Positions 16,779 through 25,714 of a stretch of 64,000 bases of DNA are shown one piece after another (the stretch's first letter is position 1; the number at the start of each line of letters is the position of its first letter). The stretch spans positions 49,327-113,326 of the forward strand of contig NZ_JYJG01000040.1 in assembly GCF_000955955.1 (NCBI RefSeq), given 5' to 3'. The notes beneath the pieces were generated by a model that saw only the letters and a program-made list of their open reading frames with translations, was not told where the DNA came from and made no database searches. The stretch is from Lentzea aerocolonigenes (GTDB taxonomy: Bacteria > Actinomycetota > Actinomycetes > Mycobacteriales > Pseudonocardiaceae). A program made the translations under genes and the position numbers.

Positions 16779-18941
16779 CTAGGCCTTCTCCAGGAAGTCC
16801 GCCCGCTCCTCCGTCAGCAGCGTCGCCACCATGCCCGCCAGTCCCGGGTGCTTCTCCAGATCCGGATCCGCGTCCACGAACCCCTGAGCCGCCACCCGCG
16901 CGTCCGCGATGATGTCCTCGTCGCGCAGCAGCGACAGCATCTTCAGGGCCGAGCGGCGGCCCGACTGGGCGGCGCCCAGGATGTCGCCCTCGCGGCGCAG
17001 CTCGAGGTCCAGCTGGGCCAGTTCGAAGCCGTCCAGAGTGGACTCGACCGCGCGGAGGCGTTCCATCGTCGCGGTCATCTCCGGCATCTCGGTGACCAGC
17101 AGGCAGAGGCCCGGTGCGCTGCCCCGGCCCACGCGGCCGCGGAGCTGGTGGAGCTGCGAGACGCCGAAGCGGTCGGCGTCCATGATGGCCATGACCGTGG
17201 CGTTGGGGACGTTGACGCCCACCTCGATGACCGTGGTGGCGACGAGCACCTGAACCTGGTTGGCGGAGAAGGCGCGCATCACGGCGTCCTTCTCGTCCGG
17301 GGGCATGCGGCCGTGCAGGATCTCGATCCGCAGGCCTCGCAGTGGGCCCTGGGCCAGCATGGTCGCCACGTCGACCACGGACAGCGCCGGGCGCTTGTCC
17401 TCGTCCTCGGAAGAGGACTTCGCGGGCTCCTCGTCGCCGATGCGCGGGCACACGAAGTAGGCCTGGTGACCCGCGGCCACCTCCTCGCGCACGCGGGCGA
17501 AGGCGCGGTCCAGCCAGGCGGGCTTCTCGCGCACCGGCACGACCGAGGTCTTGATCGGCGAGCGGCCGCCGGGGAGCTCGCGGAGAGCCGACACCTCCAG
17601 GTCGCCGTAGACCGTCATGGCGACCGTGCGCGGGATCGGCGTCGCGGTCATGACCAGGACGTGCGGGTTCTCCTTCTCACCGCGCGCCGAGAGGGCGGCG
17701 CGTTGCTCGACGCCGAAGCGGTGTTGCTCATCGACGACGACGAGGCCCAGGGAGTGGAACTCGACCTTCTCCTGGATGATCGCGTGCGTGCCGACGACGA
17801 TGCCCGCCTCGCCGGTCACGATGTCGAGCAGCGCCTGGCGACGCTGGGCCGTGTTCATCGAGCCGGTCAGCAACGTCACCCGCGTGGCGTCCTCCGCGCC
17901 GCCGAGCTGGCCGGCCTGGGCGAGGTCGCCGAGCATCTCCTGCAGTGAGCGAGCGTGTTGTGCCGCAAGGACTTCCGTGGGCGCGAGCATGGCGGACTGA
18001 CGACCGGCGTCGACGGCCTGCAACATGGCTCGCAACGCGACCATGGTCTTACCGCTACCGACCTCTCCTTGCAGCAGGCGGTTCATCGGCACGACCGAAG
18101 CAAGATCCTCGGAGATCTGCTCGCCCACCGACACCTGACCGGCCGTCAGCGTGAACGGCAGCCGCGCGTCGAAGGCATCCAGAATCCCGCCGGACCGGCG
18201 CGCGCACGAGGGAGCCGGGCGCGCCCTGGACGCCTTGCGGCGCTGGGCCAGGGTCAGCTGCACGGCCAGCGCCTCGTCCCACTTCAGCCGTTGCTGCGCC
18301 ACGGAGATCTGCGCCCAGCTGTCCGGCCGGTGGATCGCCCGCAGCGCCTCCTCCAGGCCGATCAGGCCGTGTTCCTCGCGAAAGGAAGCAGGCAGCGGGT
18401 CCTCTGGCACACCGTCCCAGATCTCCAGCAGCTGCTTCACGCAGTTCGCGATGTTCCACGTGTTGATGTGCTGCGAAGCCGGGTAGACCGGCAGGAACGC
18501 CTGCAGGAACGACGATCCGTCCTGCTCCGGGGTGAGGATCTCGAACGCCGGGTGCACCAGCTGCAGGTTCTGCCGGTAGCGGCCCACCTTGCCGGCGAAC
18601 AGGGCACGGGTGCCGGGCAGGAGCTCCTGCTCCGCCACGAACGCCACCTTGCCGAAGAACACCAGGTGCAGCTCGGAGGTGCCGTCCGTGATCACCGCCT
18701 CGGTCATGTGGCCGTGGCGGGCCTTCATGCGCCGCTTGGTGCACTTGCGGACCTCGGCCTGGACCGTGACGTGCTCGTCGATTTCCAGGGACCTGATGTC
18801 CGTCAGCTTCCCGCGCTCGTCGTAGCGGCGCGGGTAGTGGCGCAGCAGGTCACCGGCCGTCGTGAGGCCGAGGCCGGTCTCCAGTGCGTCGGCGGTCTTC
18901 TTGCCGAGCAACGGCTGCAGCTTGTCGTCGAAGGAGATCAT
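16779..18941 (-). CDS. recG: ATP-dependent DNA helicase RecG
   Basis: A 720-residue helicase that remodels stalled forks and branched DNA. The N-terminal wedge domain (residues 1 to about 170) is followed by motor domains. Walker A is GEVGSGKTMVALRAML, the Walker B is VVDEQHRFGV (DEQH), motif III is MTATPIPRT, and motif VI is QLHQLRGRVGRG. The ATG at 18941 opens MISFDDKLQPLLG. It follows the DAK-domain gene by 14 bases, the order found in other actinobacteria. Confidence 0.96.
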   Translation of the reverse strand: MISFDDKLQPLLGKKTADALETGLGLTTAGDLLRHYPRRYDERGKLTDIRSLEIDEHVTVQAEVRKCTKRRMKARHGHMTEAVITDGTSELHLVFFGKVAFVAEQELLPGTRALFAGKVGRYRQNLQLVHPAFEILTPEQDGSSFLQAFLPVYPASQHINTWNIANCVKQLLEIWDGVPEDPLPASFREEHGLIGLEEALRAIHRPDSWAQISVAQQRLKWDEALAVQLTLAQRRKASRARPAPSCARRSGGILDAFDARLPFTLTAGQVSVGEQISEDLASVVPMNRLLQGEVGSGKTMVALRAMLQAVDAGRQSAMLAPTEVLAAQHARSLQEMLGDLAQAGQLGGAEDATRVTLLTGSMNTAQRRQALLDIVTGEAGIVVGTHAIIQEKVEFHSLGLVVVDEQHRFGVEQRAALSARGEKENPHVLVMTATPIPRTVAMTVYGDLEVSALRELPGGRSPIKTSVVPVREKPAWLDRAFARVREEVAAGHQAYFVCPRIGDEEPAKSSSEDEDKRPALSVVDVATMLAQGPLRGLRIEILHGRMPPDEKDAVMRAFSANQVQVLVATTVIEVGVNVPNATVMAIMDADRFGVSQLHQLRGRVGRGSAPGLCLLVTEMPEMTATMERLRAVESTLDGFELAQLDLELRREGDILGAAQSGRRSALKMLSLLRDEDIIADARVAAQGFVDADPDLEKHPGLAGMVATLLTEERADFLEKA

Positions 18942-18955
18942 CGCGACCCATTCAA

Positions 18956-20566
18956 CTACTCGACACCGACAAAAATGACCGCATCCGGCTGGCCGCCCGG
19001 ATAAGCCGTCACCTCGACCTCCGGATGGGTCACCCGGAGGTGGTCCTCCAGCACGTCGACCAGGCCGTCCGGAGCGTCGGCGCCGAGGATCACCGTCACC
19101 AGTTCGCCGCCGCCGGCCAGCATGCGGTCGACCAGCCGGCACGACAGGTCCAGCACCGACTCGACAGAAGCAGGGCCGGGCTCGATCAGCACCACCTCGC
19201 CGTCCAGCATGCCCAGCAGGTCGCCCGGCTGGCAGCGGCCCACCCACGTCAACGCCTCGTCAGCTGCGATCGAGAGCTCACCACGGCGCGTGGCAGCAGC
19301 AGCCTCTGCCATGGCGACAACGTCGTCACCGGCACGCCGAGACGAGTCGTGCACCGCCAATGCCGCGAGGGCCTGCACGGGCGAGAACGTCGGCACCACC
19401 ACCACGTCCTGCCCGGCGGCCTGTGCGTACGCCACGGCCTCGTCCAGAGCCTCGCGAATGTCCGGATCGCCCGGCAGCACCGCGACGTGACGCGCGCGCG
19501 TCGACACGATGGCGGACAACAGGTCCGTGGGCGTCGCAGAAGAAGTGGCAAGGTCGAACACCGTCGCTCCCTCGGCGCGGAACAGGTCGACCGCGCCGCT
19601 CACCACCACCACGATCGACCGGTCGCGCACGAACCGCGACGCCTGCGCGGCGATCTGGTCGGCGAACCGCGCCACCGTGATCCGGTGCGGACGCCCAGCG
19701 CGCACACCCGCCTCGATGGCCGCGCCGATGTCGTTGCAGTGCACGTGCACGGTCCACAGGGAAGCGCCATCACCGACGACCGACACGCAGTCGCCGAGCA
19801 GGTTCAGCGACGCCCGCAGCTCGAGCACCGCCTCCTCCGAGGTGTCGTCGAGCAGGTACATGACCTCGTACTCGAACTCCGACGACCCGCTCTCGCGCTC
19901 GGTCGTCAGCGACTCGGGCGTGCGCGGCAGCAGCGGCGCGTCCATCGGCGTTTCCACCGCTTGACCGGTGATCACCGCGGCCAGTGTGTCCAACAACACA
20001 ACGAGGCCACGTCCACCCGCGTCGACCACCCCGGCCTTGGCCAGCACGGCGAGCTGCCGCGGTGTATCGGCCAACGCCACCGCACCCGCGCGCGACGCCG
20101 CCAGCACCACCTCGTCGAGCTCGTCCGACGGGCAGTCACGGGCGGCCTCCGCAGCAGCGTGCAGCACTGACAGGACCGTGCCGGGAACCGGCTTCGACAC
20201 GGCCGCAGTGGCCAGCTCGTCAGACCTTTGCAGCCCCTTGCGCAACGCCGAACCCGTGACGAGGGAGACCTCCTGCACGGTCTCCGCGAGGCCCCTGAGC
20301 ACCTGCGACAGGATCACGCCGGAGTTCCCGCGCGCCCCGGCGAGCGCGCCACGGGCGAGTGCGGACAATGCGTCGCCTACCGTGGAGATGGGCGACCGCA
20401 GCAGCGCGTCCAGCGCCGACTGCATCGTGTGCAGCAGGTTGGTACCTGTGTCACCGTCGGGCACCGGGAAGACGTTGATCTGGTCGATCGACTCCCGGTT
20501 GGCGTCCAGCGACCGCACGCACGCGTCCGCCCATCTGCGCACCGCGACCGCATCCATGACCTGCAT
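18956..20566 (-). CDS. DAK phosphatase-domain protein (FakA/YloV-like)
   Basis: A 536-residue protein. The N-terminal DhaL-type nucleotide-binding domain carries NVFPVPDGDTGTNLLHTM at residues 31-48 and GARGNSGVILSQ; the C-terminal half is the DegV/FakA1-like domain. Firmicute FakA phosphorylates fatty acids bound to FakB. In actinobacteria the substrate is unproven, and no FakB is seen here. The linkage to recG is conserved. The start ATG at 20566 is chosen, with another in-frame ATG 9 bases inside. Confidence 0.9.
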   Translation of the reverse strand: MQVMDAVAVRRWADACVRSLDANRESIDQINVFPVPDGDTGTNLLHTMQSALDALLRSPISTVGDALSALARGALAGARGNSGVILSQVLRGLAETVQEVSLVTGSALRKGLQRSDELATAAVSKPVPGTVLSVLHAAAEAARDCPSDELDEVVLAASRAGAVALADTPRQLAVLAKAGVVDAGGRGLVVLLDTLAAVITGQAVETPMDAPLLPRTPESLTTERESGSSEFEYEVMYLLDDTSEEAVLELRASLNLLGDCVSVVGDGASLWTVHVHCNDIGAAIEAGVRAGRPHRITVARFADQIAAQASRFVRDRSIVVVVSGAVDLFRAEGATVFDLATSSATPTDLLSAIVSTRARHVAVLPGDPDIREALDEAVAYAQAAGQDVVVVPTFSPVQALAALAVHDSSRRAGDDVVAMAEAAAATRRGELSIAADEALTWVGRCQPGDLLGMLDGEVVLIEPGPASVESVLDLSCRLVDRMLAGGGELVTVILGADAPDGLVDVLEDHLRVTHPEVEVTAYPGGQPDAVIFVGVE

Positions 20567-20714
20567 GGCGGCGAGGGTATCCACCCGGTTTGGTCGCGGG
20601 TGAGGCCACCGGCTACCCTGATTGGGTTGCCGTGCCCGGTTGAGGCTTGTGCACGCTTGCGCGCCCACCGGGACGCGAGACTCACCGCTTGAGGAACCTG
20701 AAGGAGTGGCTGAC

Positions 20715-20906
20715 GTGGCTGCCGTGTGCGACGTCTGTGGCAAGGGGCCGGGCTTCGGCCATTCGGTTTCGCACTCCCAGCGGAAGACGAACCGCCGCTG
20801 GAACCCGAACATCCAGTCTGTGCGCGCCAAGGTCTCGGCCTCGCAGCGCCAGCGGATCAACGTGTGCACGTCCTGCCTGAAGGCCGGCAAGGTCGTGCGC
20901 GGCTGA
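20715..20906 (+). CDS. rpmB: 50S ribosomal protein L28
   Basis: A 63-residue L28. The GTG start at 20715 follows AAGGAG (20701-20706) by 8 bases and gives the usual [20 protein letters not shown]. Two CxxC motifs (CDVC, CTSC) indicate the zinc-binding C+ form. It is transcribed opposite to the DAK-domain gene, and a terminator follows the stop. Confidence 0.96.
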   Translation: MAAVCDVCGKGPGFGHSVSHSQRKTNRRWNPNIQSVRAKVSASQRQRINVCTSCLKAGKVVRG

Positions 20907-20925
20907 TCACCGCCACAGTTCGTTT

Positions 20926-22059
20926 TTAGTTCGGAAGGAGTCCGGCCGCGGCCGGGCTCCTTCCGCGTTTCAGGGCCCTGCGCACGAACACCAGGCAGGC
21001 CAGCCCGCTGAGCAACGCCCCCGTGCCACCGAGCGCGAACACCGCCTGGGGCCCGATGAACAGCAGCAACCCGCCCGCGGCAGCAGTCCCGAGCAGGTTC
21101 GCCCCGATCACCATCGACCCGACGGCGGCGAACGCCCGCCCGCGCATCTCCTCGGGGGTCCGCAACCGGACGACGGCGTTCAGGGCCACGTTGTGGATCC
21201 CGTTCGACACGCCGCCGATCACCCAGCCGGTCCCCGCCGCCACGACGAACGGGAACGTCGCCGGGATCAGCACCCCGACACCCGTGGTGATGGCGGCGAC
21301 GGCGATCGCCTGAGCCACCCCCGGCACGGTGCGAAGCCGCGCGGCAAGCCTGTTGCCGACCAGGATCCCGGTCATCCAGCACGCCTGCATCGCGCCCAGC
21401 ACGAACTCGTCGCCGCGCAACACGAACCGCACGAACGCGGGGTCGGCCACGTTGATCACGACAACCGCGCCGACGCAGAGGGCCAGCCCGATCACTGCCG
21501 CGAACAGCACGGGGTCCCGCCGCACGTGCCGAATGCCCGCGAGAGCGCTGGGACGCACCTCGTGCGTGCCGGACGGCCGGCGTTCCGAGCGCACGAACGC
21601 CAGCATCGCCGCATAGGCGAGGAACGTGCAGCCGTCGATGAGCATCGCGGCGGGGTGACCGAAGATCCCGGCGAGCACCGCACCTCCGGTGACGCCCGCC
21701 ATGCTCCCGAGACTGCGCCCGGTGCTGAGCCACGCGTAACCACGCGTCGCTTCTTCTTCGCCCGCGATGTGCGGCACAAGAGCGGAGATGCAGGGCTGGG
21801 CGATCGCACGCCCACAGCCCGAGAGGAACACCAGCGCCACCACGAACGCCGGCTGGCCCATCAGCGGTGCGATGGACGCGATCGCGACGCCCTGGAACAG
21901 CAGCGCGACGATCAGCAGGCGGCGGTTGGGCAGCCGGTCGACGAGCACACCGGCGAGCGGGGCACCGAGCACGAGCGGCAGCAGTTCGGCAACCAGGATC
22001 GCGGCGACCAGCAACGGGCTGATCGGCGTCGCCCAGAACATCAGGACGAGCAGGGACAA
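20926..22059 (-). CDS. MFS transporter, start uncertain
   Basis: A 377-residue major-facilitator protein with about 11 hydrophobic segments and the loop VDRLPNRRLL between the second and third, typical of MFS motif A. It resembles actinobacterial drug-export MFS proteins. With the TTG start at 22059 the first helix is cut. The frame upstream continues as RRDLTLTAAGAAVSEFGNAL, a normal MFS N-terminus, back to a TGA at 22144-22146, with only CTG (22143) as a near-start. It overlaps or abuts the end of ung. Substrate unknown. Confidence 0.75.
   Translation of the reverse strand: MSLLVLMFWATPISPLLVAAILVAELLPLVLGAPLAGVLVDRLPNRRLLIVALLFQGVAIASIAPLMGQPAFVVALVFLSGCGRAIAQPCISALVPHIAGEEEATRGYAWLSTGRSLGSMAGVTGGAVLAGIFGHPAAMLIDGCTFLAYAAMLAFVRSERRPSGTHEVRPSALAGIRHVRRDPVLFAAVIGLALCVGAVVVINVADPAFVRFVLRGDEFVLGAMQACWMTGILVGNRLAARLRTVPGVAQAIAVAAITTGVGVLIPATFPFVVAAGTGWVIGGVSNGIHNVALNAVVRLRTPEEMRGRAFAAVGSMVIGANLLGTAAAGGLLLFIGPQAVFALGGTGALLSGLACLVFVRRALKRGRSPAAAGLLPN
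20932..20965 (+). terminator. rpmB terminator inside the end of the MFS gene
   Basis: Arms 20932-20947 and 20950-20965 pair over 16 positions with one G-U. A TTTTTAG run (20922-20928) precedes the stem instead of following it. The hairpin overlaps the last codons of the convergent MFS gene, so one structure may end both transcripts. Confidence 0.65.
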
Positions 22060-22127
22060 CGCGTTGCCGAACTCGCTGACGGCCGCACCGGCGGCCGTCA
22101 GCGTCAGATCACGTCTTGCCGGAGCGA

Positions 22128-22802
22128 CTACGGAAGCTTCCAGTCAACGGGCTCCGCGCCCTGCTTCTCCAGCAGTTCGTTGGCGCGGCTGAACGGCTTC
22201 GAGCCGAAGAACCCGGCGTGCGCCGAAAGAGGCGACGGGTGCGCGGACTCGATGGCGGGCAACGGTTCGAGCAGCGGCCGCAGGTTGCGCGCGTTGCGGC
22301 CCCACAGGATGGAGACCAGCGGTGCGTCCCGGGCGGCGAGCGCCTTGATCGCCTGCTCCGTCACGGCCTCCCAGCCCTTGCCCTGGTGGGAGTTCGCCTT
22401 GCCGGGCTGCACGGTCAGCGCCCTGTTGAGCAGCAGCACACCGCGCTCGGACCACGGCGTGAGGTCGCCGTTGGAGGGCAGCGGGTGACCGAGGTCCTCC
22501 GCGTACTCCTTGTAGATGTTGACCAGCGACTTCGGGATCGGCCGCACGTCGGGCGCCACCGAGAACGACAGGCCGACCGCGTGGCCGGGCGTCGGGTACG
22601 GGTCCTGCCCGACGATCAGCACCTTGACCTGGTGGAACGGCTGCTTGAACGCACGCAGCACGTTCTCGCCCGCCGGCAGGTAGGTGCGGCCGGCGGCGAC
22701 CTCCGCGCGCAGGAACTCACCCATGGCGGCGATCTGGTCAGCGACGGGGGCGAGAGCTTCAGCCCAACCGGCTTCGACAACTTCGTTGAGGGGACGAGCC
22801 AC
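22128..22802 (-). CDS. ung: Uracil-DNA glycosylase
   Basis: A 224-residue family-1 UDG that removes uracil from DNA. GQDPYP is at residues 65-70 with catalytic Asp67, and HPSPLSAH at 188-195 carries the catalytic His. GTG at 22802 gives [12 protein letters not shown]. The longer in-frame extension has no similarity and overlaps the carbonic-anhydrase-like gene. The length is normal. Confidence 0.96.
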   Translation of the reverse strand: MARPLNEVVEAGWAEALAPVADQIAAMGEFLRAEVAAGRTYLPAGENVLRAFKQPFHQVKVLIVGQDPYPTPGHAVGLSFSVAPDVRPIPKSLVNIYKEYAEDLGHPLPSNGDLTPWSERGVLLLNRALTVQPGKANSHQGKGWEAVTEQAIKALAARDAPLVSILWGRNARNLRPLLEPLPAIESAHPSPLSAHAGFFGSKPFSRANELLEKQGAEPVDWKLP

Positions 22803-22818
22803 GGCTGTGAACCCTATC

Positions 22819-23340
22819 TCAGTCGAGACGGCGCAGCTTCTCCCGGTACAAACCGATGTTCTGCACATATTTCTCGACGATGAACGCCCAAGCCTGTTCT
22901 GGCACAACATGTCCGACCCGCTCACGAGCCGGAACTCCCAGCACCATCGTGCGTTCGCGGACGTGCCCGTCGAACGAGACCACCGCGCCGGCGCCGACGA
23001 TCGCGCCCTTCTCCACGATGGAACCGTTGAGCACCACCGATCCTGAGGCGATCAGGCAGTCGTCCGCGATCGTCGCGCCCTCGATGTGCACGTTGTGGCC
23101 GATGACGCACGACGACCCGATGTGCACCGGGTGGACCTCGGTGCAGTGGATCACCGTGCCGTCCTGGACCGAGGTGCGCTCGTCGACGACGATCCGGCCG
23201 TAGTCGCCGCGCAGCACGGCTTGCGGCCACACCGACGAGAAGGCGCCGATGCGCACGTCGCCGATCACGGTCGCATCCGGGTGCACGTACGCGTCCGGGT
23301 GGATCTGCGGCGTGTAGTCCCCCAACGCATAGATGGCCAT
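22819..23340 (-). CDS. Gamma-type carbonic anhydrase family protein
   Basis: A 173-residue left-handed beta-helix protein with hexapeptide repeats (for example [20 protein letters not shown]). Histidines in [15 protein letters not shown] and neighbouring turns fit the zinc site of gamma carbonic anhydrases (YrdA/PaaY group). The C-terminal helix [18 protein letters not shown] is typical. The ATG at 23340 is chosen. It precedes ung by 16 bases and follows an acetyltransferase by 10. Confidence 0.9.
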   Translation of the reverse strand: MAIYALGDYTPQIHPDAYVHPDATVIGDVRIGAFSSVWPQAVLRGDYGRIVVDERTSVQDGTVIHCTEVHPVHIGSSCVIGHNVHIEGATIADDCLIASGSVVLNGSIVEKGAIVGAGAVVSFDGHVRERTMVLGVPARERVGHVVPEQAWAFIVEKYVQNIGLYREKLRRLD

Positions 23341-23350
23341 GCGCCCGAAC

Positions 23351-23806
23351 CTACAACGGCTTCCCGAAGCAGCGACTCTCCGGGTGGTCGCGGTAGACGC
23401 CGAAGTTGTCGATCCGCTCGTAGCCACTGGAGGTGTAGAGCGCGATCGCCTCGGGCTGGCGGAGACCGGTCTCCAGCACCATCCGCTCCAGGCCGGCCTC
23501 GCGCGCGGTGGCCTCCAGGTGGGCGAGCACGAGGCGGGAGAGGCCCTTGCCACGTGCGGCGTCGACGACGTACATGCGCTTGATCTCGGCGGCGCCGGCC
23601 AGCTCGTCGTTCACCCGCCAGCCGCCGCACGCGACCGGCACCTCGTCGAGGTAGCCGATGACGAAGTAGCCGAGCGGTGCGGCGAACTGCGCCGGGTCGA
23701 CCGGCGTGACGTCGACGTCGCCGTAGCGCTCGACGTAGACCTGCTGGAGGTCGGCGATCATCTTGACCGAGTCTGGATGGTCATACGTGCGCGTGCATAG
23801 TTCCAC
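23351..23806 (-). CDS. GNAT-family N-acetyltransferase
   Basis: A 151-residue GNAT protein. Motif A is IKRMYVVDAARGKGLSRLVL, followed by VLETGLRQPEAIALYTSSGY. Acceptor unknown. It lies between thiL and the carbonic-anhydrase-like gene with gaps of 10 bases on each side, suggesting one thiL-to-ung operon. Confidence 0.88.
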   Translation of the reverse strand: MELCTRTYDHPDSVKMIADLQQVYVERYGDVDVTPVDPAQFAAPLGYFVIGYLDEVPVACGGWRVNDELAGAAEIKRMYVVDAARGKGLSRLVLAHLEATAREAGLERMVLETGLRQPEAIALYTSSGYERIDNFGVYRDHPESRCFGKPL

Positions 23807-23816
23807 ATCGACCAGT

Positions 23817-24785
23817 TTACGCGCGCCAGTGCTCCCAGCCAGGGGGTTTTTCGTAAGCCCTGCCGTCCACGGTCACGCCCTCGCCCGCGCGGACCGTGCC
23901 GATGGTCGTCCAGTTCTCCGGAACCGCCTTGGGACCGGGAAAGGTCGCGGCGAGAGCGTGATCTTCGCCGCCCGTCAGCGCCCAGTGCCGTGCGTCGCCG
24001 CCCAGTGCCGACGCGACGTCGAGCAGCCGCGGGTGCAACGGCAGCAGCTCGGTGCGGACGTCGATCGCCACGCCCGACGAGTCCGCGATGTGGCCGAGGT
24101 CCTGCAGGAGCCCGTCCGAGATGTCGATCATCGACGTGGCGCCGGCCTCCGCGGCCCTGGGGCCCTCCTCGTACGGCGGCTCGGGGGTGCGCTGGGCGTT
24201 GACGATGCCGACCGGCGAGCGGAACCCGCGGCCCAGCACGGCGAGGCCCGCGGCCGCCCAGCCGAGCCGTCCGGTCACCGCGACGACGTCACCGACGAGC
24301 GCGCCGGAACGTGTGATCGGCTCGAGTCCGTTCATGTCACCCATTGCGGTGATGGAGATCACCAACGTGGCGGAGCTGACCATGTCGCCGCCCACGATGC
24401 CCGCGCCGGCCTTCGCCGCCTCCTGCCACAGTCCCGACATGATCCCCTGGATCGTCGCCGCGGGAGTGTCAGCCGGGCACGCGATCCCGACGAGCAGACC
24501 GGACGGCAACGCACCCATCGCGACGACGTCGGCGAGGTTCACCGCGGCCGCTTTTCGGCCCACCTGCTCAGGACTGGACCAGTCGAGTCTGAAGTGGACA
24601 CCCTCGACCAGCACGTCCATGGAGGCGACGACCCGCCCGTCCGGAACGGCGACCACGGCCGCGTCGTCCCCCGGCCCGAGGATGGTCGTCTCGGGTTGCG
24701 CCCGACCGGTCGTCACCCGGTGGATGAGATTGAACTCACCCACTTCGGCGACCGTCTCCGCATCGCGCGGCGGCTCCGGACGCAA
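23817..24785 (-). CDS. thiL: Thiamine-monophosphate kinase
   Basis: A 322-residue PurM-like ATP-dependent kinase making thiamine diphosphate from thiamine monophosphate. The N-terminal GPGDDAAVV loop, the motif GDMVSSATLVISITAMGD and IDISDGLLQDLGHIA are all present. The start is TTG at 24785, supported by GGGAGG 5 bases upstream and by the position of the EVGEFNLIHRV segment. The length is normal. It is divergent from a small AsnC-type gene. Confidence 0.94.
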   Translation of the reverse strand: MRPEPPRDAETVAEVGEFNLIHRVTTGRAQPETTILGPGDDAAVVAVPDGRVVASMDVLVEGVHFRLDWSSPEQVGRKAAAVNLADVVAMGALPSGLLVGIACPADTPAATIQGIMSGLWQEAAKAGAGIVGGDMVSSATLVISITAMGDMNGLEPITRSGALVGDVVAVTGRLGWAAAGLAVLGRGFRSPVGIVNAQRTPEPPYEEGPRAAEAGATSMIDISDGLLQDLGHIADSSGVAIDVRTELLPLHPRLLDVASALGGDARHWALTGGEDHALAATFPGPKAVPENWTTIGTVRAGEGVTVDGRAYEKPPGWEHWRA

Positions 24786-24882
24786 AGTTGCCTCCCAATC
24801 TGAGCATTCGGAACCCCAACTGGGGTACGTTGCGTGACACGTTCCTACCTCGACCCAACCTGTCGCGACGAAGGGGCACGCC

Positions 24883-25116
24883 GTGGTGCATGCATACATC
24901 CTCATCCAGACCGAGGTCGGCAAGGCCGCCGCAGTCGCCTCCGAGATTTCCGGAATCGCAGGGGTAGCAACCGCAGAAGACGTCACCGGTCCGTACGACG
25001 TCATCGTCCGCGCCGAGGCCGAGACCGTCGACCAGCTGGGCCAGCTCGTGGTCGCCCGTATCCAGAATGTGGAAGGCATCACTCGGACGCTCACCTGCCC
25101 GGTGGTGCATCTCTAG
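24883..25116 (+). CDS. Stand-alone Lrp/AsnC ligand-binding (RAM) domain protein
   Basis: A 77-residue protein consisting only of the alpha-beta RAM domain (VHAYILIQTEVGKAAAVASE then GPYDVIVRAEAETVDQLGQL). There is no DNA-binding domain. Such small proteins oligomerise and bind amino acids, and may tune full-length Lrp proteins (family knowledge). GTG at 24883 has GAAGGGG upstream. The DUF3515 gene follows 19 bases later. Confidence 0.9.
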   Translation: MVHAYILIQTEVGKAAAVASEISGIAGVATAEDVTGPYDVIVRAEAETVDQLGQLVVARIQNVEGITRTLTCPVVHL

Positions 25117-25135
25117 CTCGTGTTCCCATAACCGG

Positions 25136-25714
25136 GTGACACAGCGTGAAACCAAGCTGCCGGAAACCAGGTCGGCGCTGTCCCGGCCGCTGCTCGCGGC
25201 GGTCGGGCTCGCCGTGGTGCTCGTCATCGGTTTCGCCGCACTCGGTCTCGTGCTGAACACGGTGGACCAGACGCCGGAAGTGCCCGGTCGCACGGGTCCC
25301 CTCGCGCTGGTCTCCATCGACGCACCGGACGCGGCCTCCGCGCCGTGCACGTCGTTGATCGAGAAGCTGCCGGCGCAGCTGCCGTCCGGGAAGGACGTGC
25401 TGCCGCGCCGGGAACTCGCCTCGCCCGCGCCGCCCGCCACCGTCGCGTGGGGTGACACCGAGCACGATCCGGTGGTTCTGCGGTGCGGCCTGCCGCGGCC
25501 GGCCGAGCTGTCCGCGACCTCGCAGCTGCGGGTGATCTCGGACGTGCAGTGGCTGCAGCTGCCCGGTTCCGGCAGCTCGACGTGGGTGGTCGTGGACCGC
25601 GGCGTGCACATCGCGCTGACGGTGCCCGACGACGCGGGCACCGGTGCGCTCCAGGACGTTTCCACCGCCGTGCGAGACCTGCTGCCGAAGCAGCCGGTCA
25701 AGGCAACGCCTTAG
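25136..25714 (+). CDS. DUF3515 membrane-anchored protein
   Basis: A 192-residue protein with a single N-terminal transmembrane helix (LLAAVGLAVVLVIGFAALGL, about residues 20-39) and an extracytoplasmic domain with two cysteines (PCTS and LRCGLPRP), as in DUF3515. The family is restricted to actinobacteria and is regularly beside ddl and thiL. The function is unknown; the location suggests an envelope role. Its TAG overlaps the ddl TAA by two bases in the convergent direction. Confidence 0.85.
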   Translation: MTQRETKLPETRSALSRPLLAAVGLAVVLVIGFAALGLVLNTVDQTPEVPGRTGPLALVSIDAPDAASAPCTSLIEKLPAQLPSGKDVLPRRELASPAPPATVAWGDTEHDPVVLRCGLPRPAELSATSQLRVISDVQWLQLPGSGSSTWVVVDRGVHIALTVPDDAGTGALQDVSTAVRDLLPKQPVKATP

